Of a DNA stretch of 18,910 nucleotides, positions 9,401 to 18,910 are shown piece by piece. The stretch's first letter is position 1. Each line of letters opens with the position of its first letter. The position numbers and the translations under genes were made by a program. The stretch comes from an uncultured Planctomycetaceae bacterium (lineage in GTDB: Bacteria > Planctomycetota > Planctomycetia > Pirellulales > Pirellulaceae). Below the pieces are notes generated by a model. The model did not search any database. It was not told the origin of the DNA and saw only the letters and a program-made list of their open reading frames with translations. Location of the stretch: positions 1 through 18,910 of the forward strand of contig CAIYOB010000243.1 of NCBI GenBank assembly GCA_903927685.1, in the 5' to 3' direction.

Positions 9401-10823
9401 GGGCTTCGATCGACAACGGCAGATGGACGGCCATCTGGTCACCATCGAAGTCGGCGTTGAACCCCTTGCAGACCAGGGGATGCAGGTGAATCGCATTGCC
9501 TTCCACCAGCACGGGTTCAAATGCCTGGATCCCCATCCGGTGCAACGTCGGAGCACGATTCAGCAGGACCGGGTGGTTCTGGATAACCGATTCGAGGATA
9601 TCCCAGACCTCTTCATCCTTCCGCTCGAGCATCTTCTTAGCGCTCTTGATCGTGTCCGCATGCCCCAACTCTTTGAGTTTGCGGATGATGAACGGCTGGT
9701 ACAATTCCAGCGCGATCTTCTTAGGCAGGCCGCATTGGTGCAGGCGGAGCGTCGGGCCGACCACGATCACGCTACGCGCCGAGTAGTCGACGCGTTTGCC
9801 CAGCAAGTTCTCGCGGAATCGCCCCTGCTTGCCCTTGATCATATCCGTCAACGACTTCAGCGGGCGGTTGCTGCTGCCCAGCACCGGGCGTTTGCAGCGG
9901 TTGTTGTCGAACAGTGCATCGACGGACTGTTGCAACATCCGCTTTTCGTTCCGGATGATAACCTCCGGCGCGTTCAGGTCCACCAGCTTGCGGAGACGGT
10001 TGTTGCGGTTGATGATCCGGCGATACAGGTCGTTCAAATCACTGGTGGCGAAGTTGCCCGAGTCCAACAGGACCAGGGGACGCAGATCCGGCGGAATGAC
10101 GGGGATCACGTCGAGCACCATCCATTCAGGCCGGTTGTCGCTGTCGCGGATCGACTCGACGATCTTCAAACGGTTGATCAGGTCCTTCTTCTTCTGCTTC
10201 GAATTGGTCTCGATCAGATCCTTGCGCAAATCCTGAGACAGTTGGACCAGGTCCAGGCCGCCCAGCAGTTTGCGAACCGCCTCGGCTCCCATATCGGCCT
10301 CGAACGCCGAGTCGCCCCATTGCTCGCGGGCCGCGCGGAACTCTTCTTCGGTCAACAGCTGCTGCTTTTCCAGGTCGGTGGCTCCAGGATTGATAACCAC
10401 ATAATCCTGGAAGTAGATCACTTTCTCAAGGCTCGTCGTCTTCATGTCCAACAGGTTGCCCAGCCGGCTGGGCATGGCCTTGAAAAACCAGATATGGACG
10501 ACAGGAGCCGCCAATTCGATATGCCCCATCCGTTTGCGCCGGACGCGGGAATGGGTGACCTTGACTCCACAGCGGTCGCAGATCATGCCCTTGTACTTCA
10601 TGCCGCGGTACTTGCCGCAGGCGCATTCCCAGTCCGTCTCCGGACCGAAGATGCGCTCGCAGAACAAGCCATCCTTCTCCGGACGATAGGTGCGATAATT
10701 GATCGTCTCGGGCTTCTTGACCTCGCCGAACGACCAACTTCGGATGTCGTGCGGTCGAGCCAAGCTGATTTTGACCGACGCGTAATCGTTGATACGATCG
10801 TAGGAACCTTCGCCGCTGCTCAT
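6432..10823 (-). CDS. rpoC: DNA-directed RNA polymerase subunit beta-prime
   Basis: The catalytic beta-prime subunit has 1463 residues. Zinc ribbon 1 has Cys67, Cys69, Cys82 and Cys85. The catalytic NADFDGD motif with the three Mg-binding Asp is at 456-462. The bridge helix lies near 767-796 ([18 protein letters not shown]). The second zinc site has Cys803, Cys877, Cys884 and Cys887. The trigger loop begins near MRTFHIGG (921-928). The C-terminal helices include the conserved [16 protein letters not shown] stretch. The protein ends in a Pro/Ala-rich segment and a strongly acidic tail (last 20 or so residues, for example [11 protein letters not shown]). The start is well supported by AGAGGAG (10839-10833) nine bases before the ATG. 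The gene follows rpoB by 55 bases, the usual arrangement for co-expression of beta and beta-prime. Confidence 0.99.
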   Translation of the reverse strand: MSSGEGSYDRINDYASVKISLARPHDIRSWSFGEVKKPETINYRTYRPEKDGLFCERIFGPETDWECACGKYRGMKYKGMICDRCGVKVTHSRVRRKRMGHIELAAPVVHIWFFKAMPSRLGNLLDMKTTSLEKVIYFQDYVVINPGATDLEKQQLLTEEEFRAAREQWGDSAFEADMGAEAVRKLLGGLDLVQLSQDLRKDLIETNSKQKKKDLINRLKIVESIRDSDNRPEWMVLDVIPVIPPDLRPLVLLDSGNFATSDLNDLYRRIINRNNRLRKLVDLNAPEVIIRNEKRMLQQSVDALFDNNRCKRPVLGSSNRPLKSLTDMIKGKQGRFRENLLGKRVDYSARSVIVVGPTLRLHQCGLPKKIALELYQPFIIRKLKELGHADTIKSAKKMLERKDEEVWDILESVIQNHPVLLNRAPTLHRMGIQAFEPVLVEGNAIHLHPLVCKGFNADFDGDQMAVHLPLSIEAQVEAHTLMMSTNNIFGPANGKPIMSPSQDIVMGCYYITLDLANRKGEGMVFSSLQEADLAYALGVIDLHARIKVRLPANRKLRSEDESAKPGAMIETTYGRILYNMILPVGMDYYNMPLRSAELATVISDCYQRLGRRATIGLLDDMNKVGFQQSTLSGLSFATDDLVTPASKMRHIADADKQVLKYKKLYDRGVITEQERYNQVLDTWTHARERITQEMMEAMKSDERVHGYVNPVYLMAHSGARGGIEQIRQLAGMRGLMAKPTGEIIETPIKANFREGLTVLEYFSSTHGARKGLADTALKTADSGYLTRKLADVAQNVVVTVHDCGTTQGVTKSVLYRGEKVEVRLAEAIRGRVSRKNIVNLVTDEVVVRENDLITPEIARKIEEQGLEKIQVRSPLTCEAALGVCRLCYGMDLSTGTMVEEGMAVGIIAAQSIGEPGTQLTMRTFHIGGTVNTSVEESETRAKRGGTVKFIRIRSVRNEEGKEIVLSRNSEVSILDPKGRELEKYEVPTGAELMVKENQEIKPGEVVCQWDPHSIPILAEVSGKVRYEDVVEGETMRMEKDPGGTIRRMIIDHKGELHPQIVLEDADGKPLDVYYLPERAHIEVAEGTILSAGSVMAKTPREATGISDITGGLPRVTEIFEARKPKDPAVIAEVDGTVEILGEKRRGKRSIIVRSETGIEREHLVPHGKRFLVHSSDIVKAGQALVDGPLVPHDILRVSGEEEVQKYLLHEIQSVYRSQRVEINDKHIEIIIGRMLRKVRVEHPGDTNLLPGLVLDKFDFRKVNQDLAKCLKISEKGDSEFEVGSLVPKEALEQVNSQIQALGGDPAKGVRPKPATASTQLLGITKASVQSSSFISAASFQETTKVLTEAALAGKVDNLVGLKENVILGHLIPAGTGFRQYQDSEVRYRPEALQAMGVEPVGSLEASFPLLQEAGTVPPPAASGASAAPLPPNLDEDVTPDETYLSPDDLFGSGDDEDLDSDDE

Positions 10824-10878
10824 GTGCCCCTGCTCCTCTGGAAAATCGGCCGACCTCGAAACGCCAAAACTCGAACCG

Positions 10879-14601
<3,723 letters not shown>

Positions 14602-14611
14602 CGGGCGAGTG

Positions 14612-14616
14612 CTCCA
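14612..14616 (-). promoter_or_regulatory. Ribosome binding site deciding the rpoB start
   Basis: TGGAG on the minus strand sits 10 bases before the ATG at 14601. No comparable site lies before the upstream ATG at 14769, which supports the shorter RpoB. Confidence 0.55.
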
Positions 14617-14627
14617 GAGTGAGAGAG

Positions 14628-14656
14628 GCCGGCGCAAACCGCGATCCGTCGCCGGC
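14628..14656 (-). promoter_or_regulatory. Hairpin in rpoB leader
   Basis: A perfect 7-bp GC stem (GCCGGCG at 14656-14650 with CGCCGGC at 14634-14628) closes a 15-base loop. It lies 11 bases upstream of the TGGAG ribosome site of rpoB. It could be an mRNA processing or translation-control element; no known family is recognised. Confidence 0.5.
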
Positions 14657-14662
14657 AGAACC

Positions 14663-14694
14663 AAAAAAAATGCGAGAGAGAGTCGGCGCGCACT
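14663..14694 (-). terminator. Weak attenuator-like hairpin with T-run in rplL-rpoB spacer
   Basis: A 6-bp stem with one G-T pair (AGTGCG at 14694-14689 with CGCATT at 14674-14669) and a 14-base CT-rich loop runs into a tract of eight T in total (14670-14663). The short stem and large loop make it a poor full terminator. The position matches the E. coli rplL-rpoB attenuator, which lowers polymerase subunit output relative to ribosomal proteins. Confidence 0.4.
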
Positions 14695-14770
14695 GCGACC
14701 TGGGACAGAAGGCACCAGAAAACGCAGCGGGACTGGGTGTGATCGCTGTCTATCCTTACGTACCAGCACC

Positions 14771-14795
14771 GTCCGGGGAACCGCGTCACCCGGAC
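14771..14795 (-). promoter_or_regulatory. Hairpin downstream of rplL
   Basis: A perfect 7-bp stem (GTCCGGG at 14795-14789 with CCCGGAC at 14777-14771) has an 11-base loop and starts 34 bases after the rplL stop. No T-run follows, so an mRNA stability or processing role is more likely than termination. Confidence 0.5.
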
Positions 14796-14829
14796 AGTGG
14801 TCAGTCGGGAATCACGAACCGATGAACGC

Positions 14830-15243
14830 CTACTTCAACTCGATCGAAGCGCCGGCCTCTTCGAGCTCGGCCTTCAATTTCTCGGCCTCGGCCTTGGAAA
14901 CCGCCTGCTTCAAGGTAGCCGGGCAAGCCTCGACCAGCTTCTTGGCGTCCATCAACGACGCGCCGGTGATGTTCTTGACCACCTTGACAACGTTCAGCTT
15001 CTTGTCCCCGAAACCGGTGAGCACCACATCGAACTCGGTCTTCTCGGCAGCCGCGGGAGCCGCGCCGCCAGGCCCGCCAGCTGCGGGCGCCATCATGATC
15101 GCGCCGCCAGCGGCCGGCTCGATCCCATACTTCTCCTTCAAACAGTCACTGAGTTCCTTGGCTTGCTTCAGCGTCAGCCCGGCGATCTTGTCAGCAAATT
15201 CGACGATCTCAGCAGAAAAATTGAGCGTTGCAGCTTCGGACAT
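14830..15243 (-). CDS. rplL: 50S ribosomal protein L7/L12
   Basis: L7/L12 is the multicopy stalk protein that recruits and stimulates translational GTPases. The 137-residue product has the N-terminal dimerisation domain (about 8-42), an Ala/Gly/Pro-rich hinge (43-66, with AAGG repeated and two Met-rich turns) and the C-terminal factor-binding domain (68-137: EFDVVL, KLNVVKVVKNITG, LMDAKKLVEACPATLK). It is slightly longer than E. coli L7/L12 (121), mostly in the N-terminus and hinge. It lies 205 bases after rplJ, an unusually long spacer full of hairpins that may raise or process rplL mRNA, because several L12 copies are needed per L10. A purine-rich GAAAGG lies about 14 bases before the ATG. 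Confidence 0.98.
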   Translation of the reverse strand: MSEAATLNFSAEIVEFADKIAGLTLKQAKELSDCLKEKYGIEPAAGGAIMMAPAAGGPGGAAPAAAEKTEFDVVLTGFGDKKLNVVKVVKNITGASLMDAKKLVEACPATLKQAVSKAEAEKLKAELEEAGASIELK

Positions 15244-15270
15244 CGCGGTTACGGCCCTTTCTCACAATGC

Positions 15271-15296
15271 GCACCAACCGGGGCGACCCTCGGTGC
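15271..15296 (-). promoter_or_regulatory. Hairpin just upstream of rplL
   Basis: GCACC (15296-15292) can pair with GGTGC (15275-15271), with an inner GGG/CCC pairing. It ends 27 bases before the rplL ATG and follows a T-rich stretch (T7 at 15310-15304, then CTGTTTT). Its function is unknown. Confidence 0.35.
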
Positions 15297-15329
15297 AAAA
15301 CAGAAAAAAATCGATTCCATAGGTTTTTC

Positions 15330-15356
15330 TGCGTCAAGAACATCTTTCCTGACGCA
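15330..15356 (-). promoter_or_regulatory. Strong hairpin in rplJ-rplL spacer
   Basis: An 11-bp stem with one G-T pair (TGCGTCAGGAA at 15356-15346 with TTCTTGACGCA at 15340-15330) closes a 5-base loop. It is followed by G and five A, then a run of seven T 20 bases further on. The A-run could pair with the T-run as a second stem. It is not a simple terminator because the T-run is not adjacent. Confidence 0.55.
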
Positions 15357-15388
15357 ACAAGAACCCAATCATCAACACCAGTCCGCCT

Positions 15389-15411
15389 CCTCGCATCGCC
15401 CCGTTGCGAAG
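15389..15411 (-). promoter_or_regulatory. Hairpin after rplJ
   Basis: CTTCGCA (15411-15405) pairs with TGCGAGG (15395-15389), 7 bp with one G-T, and a 9-base loop. It is one of several stems filling the rplJ-rplL spacer. Confidence 0.35.
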
Positions 15412-15448
15412 CGCCTCAGGACCTGGACGATGACCAGGGCACTTTGGC

Positions 15449-16066
15449 TCATTCCTCAGTCTTAACGTCGGACGGTCCTTCGGCCGCGGCTTGGCCGGAC
15501 TCTTCGACCTGGGGTTCGCCAGAATCTTCCACCTTATCAGCTCCGTCCTCTTCCCCTTTGCCCTTCTCTTTGACCTGGCTCGCCAACGAGCGTCCCGGTC
15601 CAAGCAACTGCGAGACCAAATTGGCTCCCGGTGACAGAATCTGTCCCAAGAGAATCCGAATCTGTTCCTCGCGATTGGGCCACTTGCTGACAGCCCGGAC
15701 CCCTTCCGCTGTCAAGTGCTCGCCGTCCATGACTCCACCGCGGGTCTGAAACGCCGGAAACTCGGCGCAACCATCCAACGCGGTAATTTCCTTGGCCAAA
15801 CTGATGAAATCCTCGGCACCCCAAACCATCGCCAAGGTGCCTTCGACGCCCTGAAAGGCGTGGGCCAGCGACGTTCCAGCGGTGGCCCGTTTGGCCAAAC
15901 TGTTCTTGACCACCAACAGGTGGATATTCTTCTGACGCAATTGGCGCCGCAAGGAGAAGGTTTTGCCTGCGTCCAGCCCGACGACATTCACGAGAAGTGC
16001 GTCGCCGACGCCGTCCAACCGGCCTGCAATTTCCTTACTGACCAGATCTTTTACGTGTTTGCTCAT
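15449..16066 (-). CDS. rplJ: 50S ribosomal protein L10 with acidic C-terminal tail
   Basis: L10 anchors L7/L12 dimers to the L11-binding region of 23S rRNA. The 205-residue protein has the normal N-terminal domain (VVKNSLAKRA at 52-61; LAMVWGAEDF at 78-87). The C-terminal helix that binds L12 dimers is at about 133-166 (REEQIRILLGQILSP, LVSQLLGP). A tail at 167-205 is rich in Glu and Asp and has no predicted structure. Typical L10 proteins stop near 165-175 residues, so the tail is an addition. The ribosome site is weak (ACGAGTGG). rplJ follows rplA by 91 bases, a spacer with a 7-bp inverted repeat where L10 autoregulation would be expected. Confidence 0.97.
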   Translation of the reverse strand: MSKHVKDLVSKEIAGRLDGVGDALLVNVVGLDAGKTFSLRRQLRQKNIHLLVVKNSLAKRATAGTSLAHAFQGVEGTLAMVWGAEDFISLAKEITALDGCAEFPAFQTRGGVMDGEHLTAEGVRAVSKWPNREEQIRILLGQILSPGANLVSQLLGPGRSLASQVKEKGKGEEDGADKVEDSGEPQVEESGQAAAEGPSDVKTEE

Positions 16067-16119
16067 GAACCACTCGTACTATCAAATCGCTGATCTATGT
16101 CCAACCCGAGGCGGAAGCG

Positions 16120-16157
16120 GCGACCGCTGTCCATCCATTGCACATCCAACCGGTCGC
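16120..16157 (-). promoter_or_regulatory. Inverted repeat in rplA-rplJ spacer (possible L10 leader stem)
   Basis: GCGACCG (16157-16151), directly after the rplA stop, can pair with CGGTCGC (16126-16120). This 7-bp perfect stem encloses 24 bases. In many bacteria the L10-L12 complex binds a structured leader ahead of rplJ to repress translation. The place is right, but I cannot match the known consensus with certainty. Confidence 0.4.
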
Positions 16158-16838
16158 TCACGCAGCCACACGAACCGAAGGGCTCATCGTTGCCGCAAGG
16201 ACAATCCCCCTGACGTAGGTGCCCTTGACCGAGGTGGGCTTGAGCGCCAGGATGTGGTCGATGAACGAGCGAACGTTCTCCGCGAGCTTTTCCTTGTCAA
16301 AGCTCAACTTGCCAACCACGGCATGCACGTTTCCGCCCGAGTCGTTTCGGAATTCGACTTTACCAGCCTTGTATTCCCGCACCACCCTGGCGACATCAGG
16401 CGTGACAGTTCCCGCACGCGGAGACGGCATCAGGCCACGCGGCCCAAGCACCTTTCCAAGCGGACCGACCAGGCCCATCATGTCGGGGGCCGCGATGCAC
16501 GCATCGAAGTCGGTCCAACCTTCCTTGATCTTCTGGGCCAAGTCTTCCTGCCCGACCGCATCCGCTCCCGCCTGCCTGGCGACCTCGGCCAAGTCACCCT
16601 TGGCGAACACGACCACGCGCTGCGACTTGCCAATCCCGTGCGGTAACACGATCGAACCTCGCACGATCTGGTCGGCCTGCTTGGGGTCAACCCCCAACCG
16701 CATGTGGATCTCGACCGACTGGTCGAACTTGGTCGTCGCGAACTCTTTCACCTTCGCCACGGCGGCTTCCAGCGTCAACGCTTCTTTTCCCGGGGCCTTC
16801 GCTTGGAGCGCCCGAAATCGTTTCGATTGTTTCACCAT
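16158..16838 (-). CDS. rplA: 50S ribosomal protein L1
   Basis: L1 forms the mobile stalk next to the E site and binds 23S rRNA; in many bacteria it also represses the rplK-rplA mRNA. The 226-residue product has the family length. The L1 signature is intact at about 113-147 ([31 protein letters not shown]). Flanking conserved parts include [13 protein letters not shown] (59-71), [17 protein letters not shown] (161-177) and the C-terminal [17 protein letters not shown]. It lies 80 bases after rplK. The spacer has only a 4-bp stem, so no clear L1-binding site is seen there. Confidence 0.98.
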   Translation of the reverse strand: MVKQSKRFRALQAKAPGKEALTLEAAVAKVKEFATTKFDQSVEIHMRLGVDPKQADQIVRGSIVLPHGIGKSQRVVVFAKGDLAEVARQAGADAVGQEDLAQKIKEGWTDFDACIAAPDMMGLVGPLGKVLGPRGLMPSPRAGTVTPDVARVVREYKAGKVEFRNDSGGNVHAVVGKLSFDKEKLAENVRSFIDHILALKPTSVKGTYVRGIVLAATMSPSVRVAA

Positions 16839-16918
16839 ATCTCGTCAGTGCCATGTAAACAGGATTTTCTTTGATTGCGGACGACTCTGCGCCTGCGTGC
16901 CACCGCGGCAACGGATCC

Positions 16919-17344
16919 TCAATCGACGACATCCAACCCCATGCTACGCGCGGTACCCTCAATCATCCGGCAAGCGGCTTCCAGACTGCCCGCGTTCAGA
17001 TCCGGCATTTTCTTCTCCGCGACCTGCCGAACCTGCTCGCGAGTCAAGCGGCCAACCTTATCCTTGTTTGGCACCCCCGAGCCCTTGGCGATTCCAGCCG
17101 CTTGCTTCAACAGAGCGGCCGCCGGCGGGCACTTGGTGATAAAGTCGAACGTTCGGTCGTTGTACACGCTGACGATCACCGGGATCGGCGTGCCGTTGTA
17201 CTCCCGTGTCCGATCGTTGAACTGCTGGACAAACTGGCCCAGGTTGATACCGAATTTGCCTAACGATGTCCCCACCGGAGGTGCAGGTGTCGCCTGCCCG
17301 CCTGGAACCTGAAACTTTGCTTGCCCAATGAGTTGCTTTGCCAT
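16919..17344 (-). CDS. rplK: 50S ribosomal protein L11
   Basis: L11 binds the GTPase-associated centre of 23S rRNA with L10-L12 and is the target region of thiostrepton. The 141-residue product is standard length. The N-terminal domain has [18 protein letters not shown] (17-34), where the proline-rich helix is kept but the usual GPALG is GTSLG. The C-terminal RNA-binding domain ends with [17 protein letters not shown]. It starts 33 bases after nusG and precedes rplA by 80 bases, the normal order. Confidence 0.98.
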   Translation of the reverse strand: MAKQLIGQAKFQVPGGQATPAPPVGTSLGKFGINLGQFVQQFNDRTREYNGTPIPVIVSVYNDRTFDFITKCPPAAALLKQAAGIAKGSGVPNKDKVGRLTREQVRQVAEKKMPDLNAGSLEAACRMIEGTARSMGLDVVD

Positions 17345-17377
17345 GTGCCAAAATCCCCGCCGCCTGCTTGACTAGTT

Positions 17378-18295
17378 TCAGACCGATTCTACCTGCCAGT
17401 GTTCCAGTTCAACAGGTGTCGACCGGTTGAAAATGTTGATCATTACCGTGATGCGCCCGTTGGCTTCATCAATCGAATCGACTTCACCCTCAAAGTTCTG
17501 GAAATGACCGTCCTTGACCCGGACGCGATCACCAACTTTGAAGGGGATCGCTGTCTTCATCTGCCCGCCGCCAGCCTCCTGAGCGACGCCCAGCCTCAGA
17601 ATTCTCTCGACATCCTTCGGACTCATCGGCGTCGGCTTACCGGAGGACCCCGTAAAGTCCCCCACACCGGGCGTCTCCCGCACGAGAAACCACGTCTCGT
17701 CATTGACAACCATGTGGACAAGGATATACCCTGGGTAGAGTTTCCTTCGCACCACTTTTTTCTTGCCGCTTTTGTTGAACTCGACTACATCCTCGGTCGG
17801 GACCACGATCTCGTCGAAGAACTGCTCAAGTCCTTCGATCTTGATCCGACGGAGCAGAGCCGCGCGAATTGTGTCCTCGCGATTGACCTGAACCTTGAGT
17901 ATGTACCAATCTCTGGCCGGGCCATCGTCGTCGGCGTCAACCGGCTGCTGTATTTCTTCCGGCTGGGAGGAGACACTGGCCGCCGCTGGTCCAGATGCGT
18001 CTTCCCCATCGCCTACGTCAACGCCCGCCACTTCATCATCAGCAGCCGGATCTAGTGCACGACCGTCCGGTTGGCAACCGTCGGCTGCGGAGGATGCCGA
18101 AACAACTGCCGTTTCGCTTGGCTCCGTCCGAGGTGGGTTATCTTCGACGGCCGATCCGCCACCGGCTGCTGAAGCAGCATCTTCAGCGTTATAGGCCGGC
18201 GCGGGCACTTCGCCGCCAAGACTCGCTCCCTCAGGAGAGCCGTCAGGAGCAAATAGTGCTGCCACGCCGTTTTTGATTGGGTCGTCCGCGACCAT
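17378..18295 (-). CDS. nusG: Transcription elongation/termination factor NusG with long acidic N-terminal extension
   Basis: NusG binds the RNA polymerase clamp, promotes processive elongation and links polymerase to Rho or ribosomal protein S10. The product is 305 residues against about 180 for typical NusG. The NGN domain is at 128-235 (DWYILKVQVNRED; RRKLYPGYILVHM; VRETPGVGDFTG). The KOW domain is at about 251-305 (FKVGDRVRVKDGHFQNFEGEV). Residues 1-127 are low-complexity, rich in Ala, Gly, Pro, Asp and Glu, strongly acidic and probably disordered. No ATG, GTG or TTG in frame near residue 128 offers a short start, and AAGGGG lies 8 bases before the ATG at 18295, so the extension looks genuine. 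It follows secE by 12 bases, implying co-translation. What the extension does is unknown. Confidence 0.95.
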   Translation of the reverse strand: MVADDPIKNGVAALFAPDGSPEGASLGGEVPAPAYNAEDAASAAGGGSAVEDNPPRTEPSETAVVSASSAADGCQPDGRALDPAADDEVAGVDVGDGEDASGPAAASVSSQPEEIQQPVDADDDGPARDWYILKVQVNREDTIRAALLRRIKIEGLEQFFDEIVVPTEDVVEFNKSGKKKVVRRKLYPGYILVHMVVNDETWFLVRETPGVGDFTGSSGKPTPMSPKDVERILRLGVAQEAGGGQMKTAIPFKVGDRVRVKDGHFQNFEGEVDSIDEANGRITVMINIFNRSTPVELEHWQVESV

Positions 18296-18307
18296 CGTTT
18301 TCGCCCC

Positions 18308-18760
18308 TTAGGAAGCCTTCTTGAGAATACCAATTGCCTCGAATACTAAACCCCAGAACAGGTCGAACCCGAACAGCACGGCCATCAAGAAGAACAGGAC
18401 GAAAATTACCACCAAGGAACTTCGTATCAGCTCGCCCCGAGAAGGCCACGAGACTTTGTTCATCTCGGCCTCGACGGCGATCAGGAAGTCTGCAAACCGC
18501 GGAATGTTGACAACCCGAAAACTGATCCACATGCCGCCCACGAGCAGCACCGCGGAGAGGACCAGCGCGACCTCTTTGGTCATCCACAGCCGGTTGTAGG
18601 AGAGCCGCCAAGCCGCCAGCGCGAAGGTGATAGCCAACGCCGCAAACGTAACCTGCCGCGCGATCCGACCCTGACTGCGCTTGTAAACGCCAACTTGAAA
18701 CAGCTCGCCGAACCACATAACCGTCGAGACCACCTTCTGGCTAGACATCGTGTCTGGCAT
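18308..18760 (-). CDS. secE: Preprotein translocase subunit SecE (three membrane segments)
   Basis: SecE clamps SecY in the SecYEG translocon of the inner membrane. With the start at 18760 the product has 150 residues. The conserved amphipathic motif EMNKVSWPSRGEL is at 99-111, followed by the essential C-terminal membrane helix (about 113-140). Two more hydrophobic segments (about 36-54 and 63-82) precede it, as in E. coli SecE; most bacterial SecE have only one. The open frame extends to 18856, but that start lies inside tRNA-Trp and is rejected. ATG codons at 18760 and 18748 are both possible. The second has AGGGA 11 bases upstream, so the start is uncertain by four residues. The stop is 12 bases before nusG. 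Confidence 0.9.
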   Translation of the reverse strand: MPDTMSSQKVVSTVMWFGELFQVGVYKRSQGRIARQVTFAALAITFALAAWRLSYNRLWMTKEVALVLSAVLLVGGMWISFRVVNIPRFADFLIAVEAEMNKVSWPSRGELIRSSLVVIFVLFFLMAVLFGFDLFWGLVFEAIGILKKAS

Positions 18761-18779
18761 CCCTGCGTCAGGCAAATTT

Positions 18780-18821
18780 CCCGCACCGACGGCGAGGCAC
18801 TGCCGTCGCCGTCGGTACGGG
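18780..18821 (-). promoter_or_regulatory. Long hairpin between tRNA-Trp and secE
   Basis: A 16-bp stem with one G-T pair (18821-18806 with 18795-18780; core CCGACGGCGA / TCGCCGTCGG) encloses a small inner stem GGC-AGT-GCC. It starts 5 bases after the encoded CCA of tRNA-Trp and ends 19 bases before secE. AAATTT follows rather than a T-run. It may be an RNase III-type processing site that frees the tRNA, or an attenuator; no room remains for a separate secE promoter. Confidence 0.65.
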
Positions 18822-18826
18822 ATGGA

Positions 18827-18902
18827 TGGCAGGGGCGGCGGGAATTGAACTCGCAACCCCCGGTTTTGGAGACCGGTGCTCTGCCAATTGAGCTACACCC
18901 CT
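18827..18902 (-). tRNA. trnW: tRNA-Trp (anticodon CCA)
   Basis: The 73-base tRNA (18902-18830) plus an encoded CCA folds as a cloverleaf. The acceptor is AGGGGTG/CGCCCCT, the D stem GCTC/GAGC, the anticodon stem CCGGT/ACCGG with loop CTCCAAA (anticodon CCA), and the T loop TTCAATT. The discriminator base is G, as expected for tRNA-Trp. The T stem GCGAG/CCCGC has one A-C mismatch at 52-62. tRNA-Trp directly ahead of secE is a common bacterial arrangement, so it may share a transcript with secE-nusG. The promoter lies outside the window. Confidence 0.97.
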
Positions 18903-18910
18903 GTATTCGC

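Noticed and set aside
14602..14769. N-terminal extension of RpoB by 56 residues
   Set aside because: It has no similarity to beta subunits, overlaps hairpins and a T8 run, and a ribosome site lies before the ATG at 14601.
15309..15337. Possible internal promoter for rplL (TTGACG)
   Set aside because: The hexamer is part of the hairpin stem and no acceptable -10 box lies 16-18 bases downstream.
18761..18856. Extended SecE start at 18856
   Set aside because: It lies inside tRNA-Trp and its codons cover the 16-bp hairpin.

Overview
This window reads as one long run of genes on the minus strand, about 59-60% GC by eye. It carries the core transcription and translation locus of a bacterium that is probably a planctomycete (Pirellulales-like). 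That assignment is an inference. It rests on the protein style: planctomycete-like RpoB and RpoC, a divergent EF-G, NusG and L10 with long acidic extensions, and a secreted formylglycine sulfatase next to a secreted hydrolase. No 16S gene or other direct taxonomic marker is present.

In transcription order, from high to low coordinates: tRNA-Trp(CCA), secE, nusG, rplK (L11), rplA (L1), rplJ (L10), rplL (L7/L12), rpoB, rpoC, rpsL (S12), rpsG (S7), fusA (EF-G), a CocE/NonD-type alpha/beta hydrolase, and a type I sulfatase that runs off the left edge at position 1. This is the classical secE-nusG-rplKAJL-rpoBC cluster fused to the str cluster (rpsL-rpsG-fusA). tuf does not follow fusA within the window.

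The genes form three functional blocks. SecE (translocon), NusG (transcription elongation and coupling), the L11/L1/L10/L12 stalk and L1-arm proteins, and the beta and beta-prime subunits of RNA polymerase make up the first. S12, S7 and EF-G (decoding, 30S head, translocation or recycling) make up the second. Two exported catabolic enzymes, unrelated to translation, make up the third.

The spacers carry the most interesting signals. There is a 16-bp stem hairpin between tRNA-Trp and secE, a 7-bp inverted repeat between rplA and rplJ, several hairpins in the unusually long rplJ-rplL spacer, and three hairpins in the rplL-rpoB spacer, one followed by a T-run. A TTGACA box lies upstream of rpsL. 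A near-ideal intrinsic terminator sits between rpsG and fusA and also fixes the fusA start. Several start codons (rpoB, fusA, secE) are placed well inside the longest open frame.

I found no mobile element, CRISPR array, defence system or rRNA. No gene-free stretch exceeds 300 bases. The window is largely conserved housekeeping, so I do not claim a new biological system. The findings concern regulation and lineage-specific protein variation.
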